Shown here one piece after another: positions 43,466 to 55,454 of a stretch of DNA of 64,000 nt. Each line of letters begins with the position of its first letter. Positions within the stretch are counted from its first letter, which is position 1. A program made the position numbers and the translations under genes. Source of the stretch: Pilaira anomala (taxonomy: Eukaryota > Mucoromycota > Mucoromycetes > Mucorales > Mucoraceae); the NCBI GenBank assembly GCA_025716855.1, contig JAIXMQ010000022.1, positions 372,001 to 436,000 of the forward strand. The letters are read 5' to 3'. The notes beneath the pieces were generated by a model. The model did no database searches. It was given only the letters and a program-made list of their open reading frames with translations, and was not told the DNA's origin.

Positions 43466-44002
43466 TATTTAAAGTGTTGATATATATAAAAAAAAGAGGA
43501 AAACGTTACTTTGTTTTTCGTCCCATTGCGCGTTCTTTTTTTTATTATTGAATTGATGAAATTAAACCCAGATAGTAATAATACGCGCGTTTACATGATG
43601 ATCTTTGCTTTATATGGATCGATATACTCTCTTATATTGTGTTTTAGTTTTGCATAAATCAATCAGGAGTAAAGCTTTATGTTTTATTTGTATTGAATGA
43701 AAGGATTTGTTTCAGTTCTTTCAAAAAGATACTAACATATTTGATAAGAAAGGAGTCGAATCAACTCCTAACTTTAAACCATAGAGGTTATATATTCTGA
43801 GGAAATACATTGTTAAAAACGAACAGGTATCTTCAAAATATTAACTTTTATCTTTATATTATTTCTATCGTCGTTATTGTATATTCGATAGATGTAATCA
43901 GTTCTATTTCGTCGTTACTTTTGTACATCCTTTTGAACTCAACTAGTTAAACTTTTTTTTTTTTCACTTTTTGGCTTTTCTTCTTTAGAGTAAACGATAC
44001 AT
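43466..44002. promoter_or_regulatory. Bidirectional promoter region between PAC1 and WDR70 genes
   Basis: 537 bp between the two divergent ATGs. It contains ACGCGCG near 43583 (the least AT-rich point) and T-rich stretches before each start. Two expected nuclear/cytosolic housekeeping genes share it. No specific factor site was identified. Confidence 0.4.
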
Positions 44003-46015
44003 ATGTCTGGTTTTGTAAGTTAAGAAAAAAAAAAAAAAAGAACCAAAATACTCATACTCAAAATAGAACGACGATTTATCGAACATGCTTCCAAAGTCCT
44101 TTGGACAAAAGAAAGAATCCAATAAGAAAGAATCCAACGATGCAGACTGGGACGCTTTACGTGCTTTTATGCCAATGTCTTTTGGTAAACAAGCTAAAAA
44201 TAATGATTTAACACAACAGTTTGATAAGACGAAAAGAGAGGATATTGTAGAGACCAAGAAAGCACGCGTGGTTACAACCGAAGGAGAAGTGGAGTCGAAA
44301 ACGACCAAGATAGATCCAGTAGAATACGATAGTGCAGACGACATGGATTCAGGATCGGATGGAGAATCAGGCAAGATCGATTTCAGTATTCTTCCCACAA
44401 CCCATTCTATCAAGTTGGCCGATCACCATCGTACCGTATCTGCTTTAACTTTAGACCCTTCGGGTACACGACTCGTATCAGGTAGTTACGATTACGATAT
44501 CAAGTTTTGGGATTTCGCAGGTATGGATCAATCGTACAAACCGTTTCGTACAGTTCAACCTTGTGGAGAGCATCAGATTCATCATTTAGAGTATTCTTTA
44601 ACTGGAGATTCTATCCTGGTGATCTCAGGAAGTGCGCGAGCCAAGATATTCAGTCGTGATGGTATTGAAAAGTCAGAGTATGCAAAAGGAGATCCTTATA
44701 TTCGAGATTTGAAACATACCGATGGGCATACAGGCGCTTTAACCAGTGGTAAATGGCATCCGTTTGATAAGGAAACGTTTGCTACGTCATCTCAAGATGG
44801 TACGATTCGTGAATGGGATGTGGAACGTAAAAGAAAACAAAAGACAACGATTGTGTACAAGTCGCGTGAAAGAGGTGGAAGATCGCCTTGTACGGCAATT
44901 ACGTATAGTCAAGATGCCAAGTATTTAGCGGGTGCGTATCAAGATGGTACGATTCAGGTTTGGGATACGAAAGGAAATCATTTACGTCCTGCTATTCCTA
45001 TCCCTAATGCACATCAGAAACAAACGGAGACCTCTTCTCTTTTGTTCTCTCGAGATGGTCGTACTTTAGTTAGTCGAGGTGGTGATGATACAGTGAAATG
45101 TAAGAAAAGGTTGTTTTTTTATTTTTATTTTATTCAAGTGTTCATTGACTTTTTCTTTTTATAGTATGGGATCTTCGAAATGTAAAGACGCCATTAAAGA
45201 CAGCTTATAATTTAGATATTGTGAACCCAGAAGCCAATGTGATCTTTAGTCCTGATGAAAAGTTAATTTTGACAGGTACAGCATGTCCAAAAGGTAAAGG
45301 ATTTGGTCAATTAGTCATGCTTGATAGAGAAAACTTGGAAGTAAAAGATTCGATAAGTAAGTTGGAAAAAAAAGTTTATAAAAAGAGAGAGAGAGAGACT
45401 AGTATATTCATGGATTAGAATAGATGTAACACAGTCTAGTGTGGTCAAGGTATTATGGCATCCTCGCTTGAATCAAATCATCACAGGTAGTGCAGATGGT
45501 ATTGTCACAGTATTCTATAGTGCTACCTATTCTACGCGTGGAGCCAAGTTATGTGTAGTCAAGGCAGCTAAAACACGGGCCGTTGATGATTATGAAATCA
45601 ATCGACCAATTATTACACCTCATGCTTTACCTATGTTTAAGGATGAAGAGACTCGACCTTCAAAGAAGAAGAGAGATAAATTACGTAAGGATCCTGTGGC
45701 ATCTTATCGTCCTGATTTACCTATGAGTGGTCATGGTAAGGGAGGTAGAGTCAATATGAATCAACAACAAGCTGTTATCAAGTCGTTTGCAAAGGATACA
45801 ACTCGAGATGAGGATCCTCGTGAAGCACTTTTGAAGTATGCTGAGTTGGCAGAAAATGATCCACTTTGGGTCTCTAATGGTAAGCTCACTTGGAAATATG
45901 TCTTTTTAGAGTTTTTTTATACTGATTGTTCATTTACTTTTTTTTTGCAGTGTATAAAAAGACCCAACCTAATCCTGTATTTGACGAGGAACAAGAAGAG
46001 GAAGATAAAAAATAG
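44003..46015 (+). CDS. WD-repeat protein WDR70 (gastrulation-defective 1 homologue)
   Basis: Beta-propeller protein linked to DNA damage response and RNA processing in other eukaryotes. Five exons close to 585 aa: 44003..44014, 44067..45099, 45165..45356, 45424..45879 and 45951..46015. Exon 1 encodes only MSGF; joined to NDDLSNMLPKSFGQKK it rebuilds the family N-terminus. FMPMSFGKQ is the WDR70 signature. WD units are visible at HHRTVSALTLDPSGTRLVSG, GHTGALTSGKWHPFDKETFA, TAITYSQDAKYLAGAYQDGT and VKVLWHPRLNQIITGSADGI. The C-terminus (KARDKLRK-like basic patch, then DPLWVSNVYKKTQPNPVFDE) is also family-typical. Its stop lies 87 bp before COG4. Confidence 0.9.
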
Positions 46016-46102
46016 AAAAATAAATAAAAATGCTCGCTGTTTTAATAGGTTGCAATTGTTATTTTCCTTCTGTTTTTTTATTTTTGTTCTATCTATTTGA
46101 GT

Positions 46103-48839
46103 ATGCCTTCTGCAATAACAAGTTTGCCTGATGGCAAAGACACTTTATTATCAAAGAATTTTGAAAGTCTTGTTAATATTGACGAAATTCGAGAATGTCT
46201 TCGTTTAATAGATGAAGAAGAAACGCGAATGGATAGTTCGCTTGATACCATGTTGGCACAGGAACAGGAACTCGATAGTTCTTTAAGCACGTTAGCATCA
46301 CTTAGGTATGTATATATGTATATTACACGTAAAAAAGTTTTATTGTATTTACCTTTGCTTTTTTTTTTAGACCTCAGTTGAGTCATTTACAAACCAAGTC
46401 AATAGAGGTCATTGAGACAATCGATAAAACTTCACGGCTAGCAGAAGTTATTAGCGATAAAGTTCGACAATTAGATCAAGAACAATCGAGAGCGAGAGAA
46501 GCGATAAAGTATGTGGAAGATGTACAAGAATTAAAGTATTGTGTTGCTAGCTTACAAGAGGCGATGAGCAAGAAACAATACGACGAAGCAGCTGTCTTGT
46601 TACAGAGAGCGTCTAAAATCGATAAGTCTATATTAAATGGGTCACTAGCCGAATTCACTGTGGTAAGAATAAAAAATGCATATGTATCTAGTTTTATTCA
46701 TCTCTTTTCTTTCTCTAGTCTACCTCTGAAAATCCAGATCATCCTGCAAAGACATTAGCAGACGCCAAAGCAAGATTATTCGAGATCTTTTCACATAAAT
46801 TTGATGATGCGGTTGCACAAAGAAACCAAGCCGATATTACAAGATACTTCAAGTTGTTTCCACTGATCAATTGTCAAACGGAAGGATTAGATAAATACTC
46901 GAGATTTGTGTGTAATATTATCAAGGCAAGATGTGCGGATGAAATTCAAAGTGGATTAGGTATTAAAAAAAAAAAAGGCAATCTTTATAGCAAAGTTAAA
47001 TTAAAAAAATAGATTTATATAGTTGCGGCACCTACTTATTTTGCTGATGCATTGACAAGATTATTCGAAAATATTGCAGTCATTATTGATCAACATCAAC
47101 CGTTAGTAGAAACACATTATGGTAAAGGAAAGATGTTGCGTGTGATTCAAAGGTTACAGGAAGAAAGTGATGTACAGAGTGTGATTATTCTGGATCGATT
47201 CTTACAAACACGTAGATTAGAGTCTAAAGTAAAATACGAAAACAGTTTTTAAAAAAAAAACTGGATTGCTAATTTTTTCTTATGTGTAGTTGGTAGAGAT
47301 TCAAGTATTGTTAATTGCCATGATGCGAAATAATACAACATATACATTGAATCGACCAGGAACACCTACTACTGCTACTCAGAGTCCAGAATCAACCAAC
47401 CCTTTAATAGAGCATCGTCAATTGGATGCTAATTTATTTGAATTATCATTGATTTGTCAACGCAGCGTATTATTCAACAGCTTTATGAACGAAAGAGCGA
47501 ACGACGAAATGGAAATATTAGAATCCGACGAAAATGAAAAGGAAATGGTGATGAAGGGTAAAGATAGTCGATACTATGGTCACAACGGACTTTTGTTATC
47601 GTCTGGATTAACCAAACGAGTACGTGAGCTCATGAGTTCTTACTTGGTGATTGATGAATATCTTTTGAAAAAGAGTATTGATAAAGCAATGAAAATGGAC
47701 GATTACGATCCGTCTGTATCTCAAACATCTACATGTGTGGATGATGTGTTTTTCATCTTGAAGACAGTCATTAAACGATGTATCTCAACGTATGAGCCTC
47801 AGGTGGTAGGATCTACAGTGAGGACCACGTTAAAGACGTTGGAAGTTGCTTATATCAATCAGTTTCAACAAAGGATGTCTACTGTGTTTTCATCGTATGA
47901 TTCGACAGGAAGGAATGCAGAGAGAGCCATTGAGATGGCTAAAACGAGTTACATGGTGATTTTGAATAATTTAGATGTGAGTGCGGATTATACACATCGA
48001 CTGGCAAAGGAGGTGGAGCCAAGTATCAAGAATGGAATTTGGTTAGATGAAGAAAATGATGTTAAAAAGACAATCGAGTATATTCAAGAATTTGAAGGAA
48101 TTGCAGATAAATTTAGACAGTTATTACAAGTAAATGCATATATATATACATGATATATTATTAAGAGCAATTTATTTACTGCTTCTTCTTCTTCTTCTTG
48201 TTTTAGAATGGACTGGAACAATTATTGAATCAAATATTAAAGCCTCGTATTCGACCTTTATTTCAAGATGCGTATAGGGAAGTGAAATATGTGCTCGAGG
48301 AGGATGAATATAATGAAGCAGATATTGAGGATAGATTTGTTAAGAGATTTAGAAGGGGTTTCGAAAAGCTGATTAGTATTTATCGACGCACGTTAACTGA
48401 CACCAATTTTAGTACGTTGATGGGGTTGATCCTTGAAGCATTGACATCACAGTGGGAAAGAATTGTGTTCCAAACAAGATTTAATCAGTATGGTGCGCTT
48501 CGATTCGATAAAGATCTTCGATCGGTCATTCATTATTTAAGTACTTTAACTGAATGGTTGTCAAGAGATAGGTTTACTAGATTAAATCAAATGTCTACGC
48601 TGCTTAATTTTGAAGAGGTAAAAAAAAAAAAAAAAATTAATGCAAAAAAAAAAAAAGGTCAAAAAATAATTATATTTTATTATAAACATATATAGCCAAC
48701 TGAAATTTATGACTTTTGGGGTCAAAAGAATGGGCCTGTTAGCTGGCGCTTAACAGTAACTGAAGTGAAAAAGATCTTGGCTCTTAGACTTGATTTTGAT
48801 CCAGAAGAAGTTGCAAAGCTATTACCCAAGAGTTCTTAA
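46103..48839 (+). CDS. COG4: Conserved oligomeric Golgi complex subunit 4
   Basis: Subunit of the COG tether for retrograde traffic within the Golgi. Seven exons close to 778 aa: 46103..46305, 46371..46662, 46719..46959, 47023..47228, 47290..48129, 48207..48617 and 48696..48839. The N-terminal coiled coil (IRECLRLIDEEETRMDSSLD) is followed by the COG4 helical-bundle domain (ARLFEIFSHKFDDAVAQRN, YFKLFPLINCQTEGLDKYSR). The C-terminal part includes DDVFFILKTVIKRCISTYEP, LKPRIRPLFQDAYREVKYVL and a terminal VSWRLTVTEVKKILALRLDF. At exon 4 the frame forces the second of two nearby AG acceptors (47022). The ATG at 46103 is preceded by an in-frame TTG only. Together with Gos1 at 61 kb it indicates Golgi functions in this window. 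Confidence 0.92.
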
Positions 48840-48905
48840 AAAAAAAATAATAAAAGCTTATCTTTTTTTATCAATACCATTTCTTTTATAAAATCATCTT
48901 TTGCA

Positions 48906-50364
48906 GATGGCCGAAAAACATTACCAAATAACATCCATAAGCGATATTACGATAAAGTATTTCATTCGATTTTGAGAAACTTATATCTTTCTATTTATAG
49001 TTATGCATCTTTTTTTTTTTTTTACTTAATCTATGTATTTCCCTTCCATAAAAAAAAAAAGTCGTGTGGCTTTTTGTTGACATGACTTCTCACTGCTCAG
49101 CTGACCAAAAAAAAGGAGGACCAAAAAACTATATAAAGGCCTCTTTTTTTTTCGTTTTTCTCTCTTTTTTTTTTTTTTTTTCTTTAACTTGAGTTGTCCC
49201 CCGGCTCTACATTTTGAAGAAGGGCCCTCGGGTCCTGTAGTAAATTGTGGGTGTACATGGTTGGGTGTGATGACTTGGGTTCCCCTTTTTAGGGTTACTT
49301 TTTTTTTTTTAAAAAAAATCAAATGAAAATGAAAAAAATGAAAATGAAAAATATAGTTCACAGTCCTTTAAATAAAAGTCATAGTTTTTGTGTTTCACCA
49401 GTTTTTTTTTTTTTCGTGAGTTTAAGAACAAACAATGATAGTTAATTGCTTAAAAGTTGTCACGTTTTTTTTTTTTATTGAATTTTTCTTTCTCGTTTTT
49501 TATAATTGACAGTGTAATAAAAAAAAATAGTAGCACTCTACATGCTTATAAGAAGAAGATATCTTTCAAGTAAAGAGTATATAAACATAATTGCAGCAGT
49601 ACTCTTATGTAATAAGTAAAGTATTACCGACAACATAGCTTTGTAGGATTATCCTCTTTTTTTTTATATAGAGGTTCTAGAAATAGGAAAATGAAAAACA
49701 AACGCGAAAAATAATTTTTTTTTTCATAAAAAAAAGTAACTATTATCATTGATATATATTAAAATGAGCATAATGTATTCATTATATAAGTTTATTAAGA
49801 GTCTATCTTTCATTGAAACGTACTGTAAAGTAACGAAGGTCTAATGAATCAAGCCAAAAAGACACTGCATGAATCGAAAAGCATAATTTTTTTAAAAAAA
49901 TGTAGTGCATAAAACTGGTTTAGCCAATTAAAACCCAAGGATATTTTAAACCCAGATCGAAAAAAATGCCTGTTGACCCCCTTTGGATTTTTTCAAAAAA
50001 TAAAAAACTGGATATATCTTGACATTACAAAGGTTTTAGACTATAGGTTTTTAGTCAAGTTAAGTATAACATTTTGAGCTCTTTCTAATGGTGTAAAATA
50101 AAAGGCAAAATAATAATAAAAATTGTGATTTATTGCAGGAAAACATAATTACAGTTTTTGTTAGAGCAAGTATAATTTTTACAAATTAAAATTTAAATTT
50201 AAATATTTATAAAGATGCGCCTTCAAATTCTGCATCGGTTAAATATACTATTACATTATAAGATAGTTAATATCAAGGGAGTTTACTTTGACCTAAAAAA
50301 AATCGGATCCACTTTTTATTTTATTTTTTGCTTCTGGAGGTTTTTTGTTCGGCCAATCAAATCG
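48906..50364 (+). repeat. Large non-coding repeat, copy B (about 1.46 kb)
   Basis: Starts GCCGAAAAACATTACCAAAT within 70 bp of the COG4 stop and parallels copy A to the GGCCAATCAAAT end near 50362. The conserved GC-richer block lies at 49195..49300, behind TATATAAAGGC at 49130. Compared with A it lacks part of the TCTATATGCATCTAATCTAC segment and has a 10-bp longer TTTTTTTAAAAAAATG stretch near 49887. The small module occupies its last 440 bp (about 49920..50364). Confidence 0.85.
49920..50364 (+). repeat. Dispersed AT-rich repeat module, copy 5 (inside repeat B)
   Basis: Begins TAGCCAATTAAAACCC. It holds GGATTTTTTCAAAAAATAAA, GAGCTCTTTCTAATGGTGTA, TTTTTGTTAGAGCAAGTATA, GATGCGCCTTCAAATTCTGC, a degenerate TTATAAGATAGTTAA and GAGTTTACTTTGACC. 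It is more diverged than the rest of repeat B is from A, especially after 50040. Confidence 0.75.
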
Positions 50365-50499
50365 TTTCCCCAAACAAAAAAATATATTTTTTCAAAAGCT
50401 TGGCTATTTTCTATAGTTAACTTGCAGACGACAAGTTACTATAATGTCAATACCTTTCGGTTTCTTATTGGTAAATACTTTATTGTCACTAGTTTCTTA

Positions 50500-51057
50500 T
50501 TAGAGTTCACAGCTTTTGAAAAGCCTATATCCATAAACTTGGAGCCAAACCGAGATTTATTTCATTCAGAAGCAAAAGTAACCATATTTAATACGAACGG
50601 TTCAACAAATAAGACAGAGTTATTACGACCTCAGGACCACCTTGTTTATAAAGGTCTTGTGAACGATCGTAATCATCAATGGGCACAGACCATGATGCGA
50701 AACGATTCTTTCGAGTTTACATAAAATCCAACTCCTTGTTAACCAATTTTCTTTTTTAATTACAATCTTTACCCAATTTTTGAAGGAGAATTTACTGTTG
50801 ATTCGTACCATATTAAAACCACACCAAATTATCACCTCTCGAAACGATCTGATGATCCTGTTACTAGTGAGAGCATGGTGATTTATAGAGACCCGGATCA
50901 ACAAGTAGATAGTTTAGAAAAAAGATGTGATAAATCAATGCATATTATGTGTGCTATGGAAGAATTAGCATATAATACAGTGCATCTATTCTTAAATCGA
51001 ATTTTTTTAAAAAACGGACATTCTCAGTTTTTGGGTTTAAACTCAGTTTTCATATAA
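50500..51057 (+). pseudogene. ADAM-type (reprolysin) metalloprotease propeptide, broken
   Basis: Two open pieces match the propeptide of fungal secreted ADAM-like zinc metalloproteases. Piece 1 (about 50500..50724) reads ISINLEPNRDLFHSEAKVTI, then LRPQDHLVYKGLV and HQWAQTMMRND, and ends at TAA. Piece 2 (about 50778..51057) reads PIFEGEFTVDSYHIKTTPNY, then RSDDPVTSESMVIYRDPDQQ and a CDKSMHIMC pair of cysteines. The 53 bp between them include stops and lack good splice sites. No signal peptide, HExxH zinc site, disintegrin or Cys-rich region follows. The gene is therefore a 5-prime fragment, probably cut off when the neighbouring repeats inserted. Family call from the propeptide pattern. Confidence 0.62.
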
Positions 51058-51178
51058 AAAAGTTACTATTTAGGAAACTCTCACAGCTTTTTATAGTTTA
51101 AACCAATAAAACACTTTTAAATTTTCTGTCTGAACTCATATAATATGAGTAAATAATTTTTTATTGAATCAAAAGAAG

Positions 51179-51367
51179 TTAATCATGTGATTTTAAAATT
51201 TGGAGAACTTCTTCAATCCCAATTTTGTTGATGTCTATATCTGAAGCCTCTTCCTGTAACATTTTAAAAATTGGTGTAACCATATACTGCAATATCATTG
51301 GCTGATACTGCTCTGATATGAATTTTGGTTGCCAAAATAGCTGGACATTTTCTAGTCGGCCCTGCTG
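51179..51367 (-). pseudogene. Terminal coding fragment, unknown family
   Basis: Open frame of 62 codons ending in TAA on the minus strand, with no start. It reads QQGRLENVQLFWQPKFISEQ, then PIFKMLQEEASDIDINKIGI and EEVLQILKSHD. Protein-like composition, helix-rich. It looks like the C-terminus of a decayed gene, possibly from a transposon. Not assigned. Confidence 0.4.
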
Positions 51368-51742
51368 TTACGTCGATATTTTATCAACTTATTTTGAAAT
51401 TTTTTTTTATCAAAATTAAATTTCTGTTTTCATACATATCTTTAACAGATTTAATTTAAAAGATATATGTTTATTATAAATGATTAAATTACTTTTTTTG
51501 GTAGTAAATTTACATTTTTTTAAAAAAAAGTAGCTAGGGCTAAAAATTTTCGATTTAAGAATAGATGCACTGTAGAACAATGACTGAATATCATGCTTCT
51601 CCTATTGCGAATATGAATTAGTACATTTTCTGATTTATGGGATAAACGGGGTCTTTTGGACGTACTTTGTTCAAGACTTTGAGGTTTGAAACCAAAACTA
51701 TTGTAAAAAAAAAAAAAGGAATGTAGTTAAACTTTCTAATAA

Positions 51743-51913
51743 GTGGTGAATCAAGTTCAAGCCGAAAAAAAGAGCTCGCCCTTTCAAACTGAACGTGAGG
51801 CTTACTCGATAGAAAGAGAGAAACTAAGACGAGAATCAGATAGGATTGATGAACATTATGTTAAATTAACTCGAGATTCAATTTACCGGAACCTGGTTGG
51901 ATATAATCCTTAA
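51743..51913 (+). pseudogene. Coding-like fragment, unknown family
   Basis: Open frame of 56 codons plus stop without ATG: QVQAEKKSSPFQTEREAYSI, then EKLRRESDRIDEHYVKLTRD and SIYRNLVGYNP. Charged and helical, and clearly less AT-rich than the flanks. Either a relic exon or the remains of a mobile-element protein. No second exon could be joined. Confidence 0.35.
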
Positions 51914-52072
51914 ATACATAAAATAAACCCTTGATATATAAACTTTTAAGAATCTTTGATAGATTTATATTAAGCTACACACATATCAAAGAAATAAAGT
52001 TTGAAAATAGAGTTTTTTATTCATTTATTCATTTAAAATTAATTATATTGTGCCTGTATATATCAATTTTAT

Positions 52073-52512
52073 CTTTCTTTTTTTTTCTATATGCATCTAA
52101 TCTACAAAAAATGTCACAATCGAATCTATGGCTTCCCTTCCATAAAAAAAAACAGTCTTGTGGCTTTCTGTTGACATGACTTCTCATTGCTCAGCTAAAC
52201 AAAAAAAAGGTGGACAAAAAAAACTATATAAAGGCCTCTTTTTTTTCGTCTTTCTCTCTTTTTTTTTTCTTTAACTTGAGTTGTCCTCCGACTCTACATT
52301 TTGAAGATGGGCTCTCGGGTCCTGTAGTAAATTGTGGGTGTACATGGTTGGATGTGATGACTTGGGTTCCCCTTTTTTTTTAAAAAAAAAATCAAATGAA
52401 AATGAAAAATATAAAATATAAACTCTTTTTACGTTAAAAAGTTTAGTTCGCAGCCCTTTAAATAAAAGTCATAGTTTTTGTGTTTCAACCAGTTTTTTTT
52501 TCAGAGTATACA
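52073..52512 (+). repeat. Large non-coding repeat, copy C (internal 440 bp only)
   Basis: Matches positions about 38733..39172 of copy A: the TCTATATGCATCTAATCTAC start, TATATAAAGGCCTC at 52224, the GC-richer block at 52274..52372 and the CAACCAGTTTTTTTTTC end. It lacks both flanks and the small module. The GC block is the most conserved part across A, B and C. Confidence 0.8.
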
Positions 52513-53159
52513 TCTCAGGAACAAAAAGTGTTTGTGACTTATGAAAATCAGGTTGGTTTTCAAAGGTATCTTTGGTTACTCCGAGATTCTCGATATTTCT
52601 GAATTAGGAATGAACTGCTGAAAAGTATTTGATTTGGTCCTTTATCAAGTAGACTTATTGAATAAATATAATTGTATCGAGCAATACAACAGGATAAATA
52701 CAGGTTATTATGTGTGTTGTTAAGCAATAGATGCCAATGCACTGGGCGTACTTTCGGTGTCTAGAGCCTTATTTTCGGGTGATGGGGGGGGGGGGGGTAT
52801 GTATACCAAATAAAGTAATGATAAACCAAAAAGGTTCTTTACAGAAGTGTAGGTTCTTTTACGTTCGTAAATAAAATAAAATAATCTTTGGGTCCGAAGC
52901 ATAGTATTATTTTGTTTTTCCTATTAGCGAGACAGATAAACCTTTATGGCCATGTTGTTTTATTCATGTTTTATTCGGAAACAAAACGTTTGTTATCGCT
53001 CATTTTAAAAGTTGCGCTCAATTGAGTTCAATATTGTAACCAATCAAAGAGTAAAAGATACTAAGTATCTTTTTGTCTCACCTAAAGAACTCGAAGAAAA
53101 AAAAATTCTCTTTTTTTTTATACATATATTTTACTTGTAACAAAAAAGAAGAAAAAAAA
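52513..53159. other. Spacer with short coding relics before the bHLH gene
   Basis: Directly after repeat C an open frame (52507..52602, plus strand) reads YTSQEQKVFVTYENQVGFQR and LWLLRDSRYF. On the minus strand a frame ending at 52720 reads ENKALDTESTPSALASIA behind a G-run (52786..52797). Neither has a start. CCAATC at 53040 may be a promoter box for the bHLH gene. Confidence 0.35.
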
Positions 53160-54983
53160 ATGGATTTCAGTTCTTTTAATCTACAAGATACTGGAGACTT
53201 ATTTAAACAAAATTACCAACTTAATACCAATAACAATAATACTAATAATACACATGACAACTCGACCGACTTCTTTAACTTTATGGATAATGGTTCGGAT
53301 ACAAATATTAATCACGGTTCGTTTACAGTTCCTCAATTAAGTCCTGATGGACATGAAGCTAGTTTTACTAATAGTAGTGTATTATCAGGACATAATCCTG
53401 AATTCAACATGTCTCCTTTACAAATTGCTTCACAACCAAGCCATTCACTTATGCAAACATATCATACACCTTTGCAAACTTCTCATGTAGAAGAATTTGT
53501 TGATGATGAGGTTAGTTTATTTTTAACTTTTTTTTTTTTTTTTTTTTTTGAAAACGAACCTATAATAACACACTTCTTTATATTCTAGGAATTCTTTACT
53601 CCGTTAGTTTCCCCAGCAATGGCGCCTACTTATAATGATGCAGCGTATCATTCACTTGTTTCAATGAAGAACCATGAAAATATTTTCTCACCACTCTCTT
53701 CACCTGCTTTGAATCCATCATCCAGTTCAACAGGTGATCAATCTTCACTACAACAAAAACTAGCTTTTATTGAAAGGCAGCAACAGCAATTAAGAAATAT
53801 GCATAACCAGTTAAGACCTACGGCATCACCAAAATTAAATTCAAATGGTTATACTAGTCCTTTGATCAGTTATCAAGAACCAAAGAAATCATTAAAAAAG
53901 TTAGTGTCCAGTCCAAGACCTTTTGCTATACCAAAATCCGCTATTAAATGTGAAAGTCCTTTAGCCTTAAAGCCAATGACACCCCATACATCCTTTGTAA
54001 ATAAGTCACCTAATATAGCATCATCCACATCAGCATCATCATCCATCTCTTCTTCTTCAGCATCATCTTCATCTACATCTAAATCAAATAATTATGGATT
54101 TATTGCACCTGCTACACCTTCCTTATTAATGAAGTTGGGTAATGGTAATCATACATCAGCAACGATAAATACATCTCCTTCAACATCGTCTTCTTCTGTG
54201 GTAGATAATATGCCTATTTTACCCGCAGCCATGTTACAACAAGAAGAATTAAATGAACCAAAACGTAGACGGATATCTAATCCTTCACCACCCAGTCTTC
54301 ATCATCAAAATGATATACTCGCGTCACCCGCCAGTTTACGACCACAACAATCACCTCGTGCATTAAAGCCATTGATATCCCCCTCTTTAAAACCAAATGG
54401 TAAAAGATTATCATCGATTGAAGAAGAAACAGCCCGAGCTTTACTTACATCCAAATCCAATTATGAGAATTTAAAGGAAGGAAAAGCCAAGAGCTTAGGT
54501 ATTGATTTCTCGACAACGATTCAATCCGGTATTGAAAATCGACGATCAGCTCATAAGGCAGCGGAACAAAAGCGTCGAGATACATTAAAACAAAGCTTCG
54601 ATTCGCTTCGTACAGAAATTATTGATGCTATGATGGAAGAAGAACTTGCAGAACAACAAGATTCGGTTGATAATAATAAAGAAGAAGAAATAAGAAACAC
54701 TAAAGAAAAAGATGTAAAGCAAATGAGTAAGGTTGTTTTACTGCAACACTCTTATGAATATATCTTGCGTTTGAAAAGTGATAACAAGCGTAAAGATGAA
54801 AAACAAGCAAAGATGCGTCAAGAATTGATCGCACTACGTAAACAATTGGGCTTACCTGAAACTACCAAAGAAGAAGAAGAGGCTGAAGAGAAAGAAAGAT
54901 TGGAAGAGAAAGAAAAGAGACAAGCTAGATTAAAACGGTTACAAAGTGTTGCTGCTGCCGGTGATGAAGCCTCCTCTACTTGA
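53160..54983 (+). CDS. bHLH transcription factor with a long low-complexity N-terminus
   Basis: Two exons (53160..53510, 53589..54983; donor GTTAGT, phase 0) give 581 aa. The start MDFSSFNLQDTGDLFKQNYQ follows an A run; the earlier ATG at 53073 is rejected because it lies across homopolymers. A short conserved-looking patch (DDEEFFTPLVSPAM) spans the splice and resembles an acidic-hydrophobic activation motif. Residues about 120-400 are Ser/Pro/Asn-rich. The bHLH begins at IENRRSAHKAAEQKRRDTLK (HxxxE/RR contacts, class-B-like E-box binding) with a long loop (acidic EQQDSVDNNKEEE) and helix 2 MSKVVLLQHSYEYILRLKSD. It continues as a zipper-like coiled coil. The target pathway is unknown; Pho4/Myc-type factors are the nearest pattern. 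Confidence 0.82.
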
Positions 54984-55454
54984 TTATTTATTCTTTTTTT
55001 TTTTTTATTAAAACTTATTGATAAACTATTTGGAGGAAAATTCCGTTCAAAGAATAGAAAAAAAAAATAGTTTGAATAAAAAAAAAAATCAACTTAGGTT
55101 TAATTGAAGAAAAGTTACATCTTGCTACAGCCGAGCCTTAAACTCATATCGTGTAACTAATACATCCAATTGATCTCAAATGAAAGACTGTGCTTTCATT
55201 TTTTGGTATATTTCTCGAAAATAAATGGTGTATCCAACCAATTACATTCGAACAGGATGTGGACCTAATTTTAAACATTTCTCTAGGCTTCAATTGGAGT
55301 AAGAAAGTGGTTCTTCTTATATTCACGAATAGGTGTGACAGCCTTAAATTATGAGAAGTTGAATGATATTTCGACTGGGAAAAAAAGCTTCACATTTCCC
55401 CCCCCCCCCCCCTTTTTTTTTTTCTTTTTTTTGCAATATATATTTTATATTTTA
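54984..55454. other. Intergenic spacer
   Basis: 471 bp between two plus-strand genes. It contains a C-run followed by a T-run (55400..55430) just before the TBC gene start. Probable promoter; no other feature. Confidence 0.5.

Noticed and set aside
43985..44413. Minus-strand 142-codon frame over the start of WDR70
   Set aside because: Antisense shadow; the plus strand matches WDR70 throughout.
48840..50364. Repeat B as part of the COG4 transcript with functional 3-prime exons
   Set aside because: COG4 ends with a family-typical C-terminus and stop at 48839, and the same sequence occurs at 38.6 kb with no COG4 nearby.
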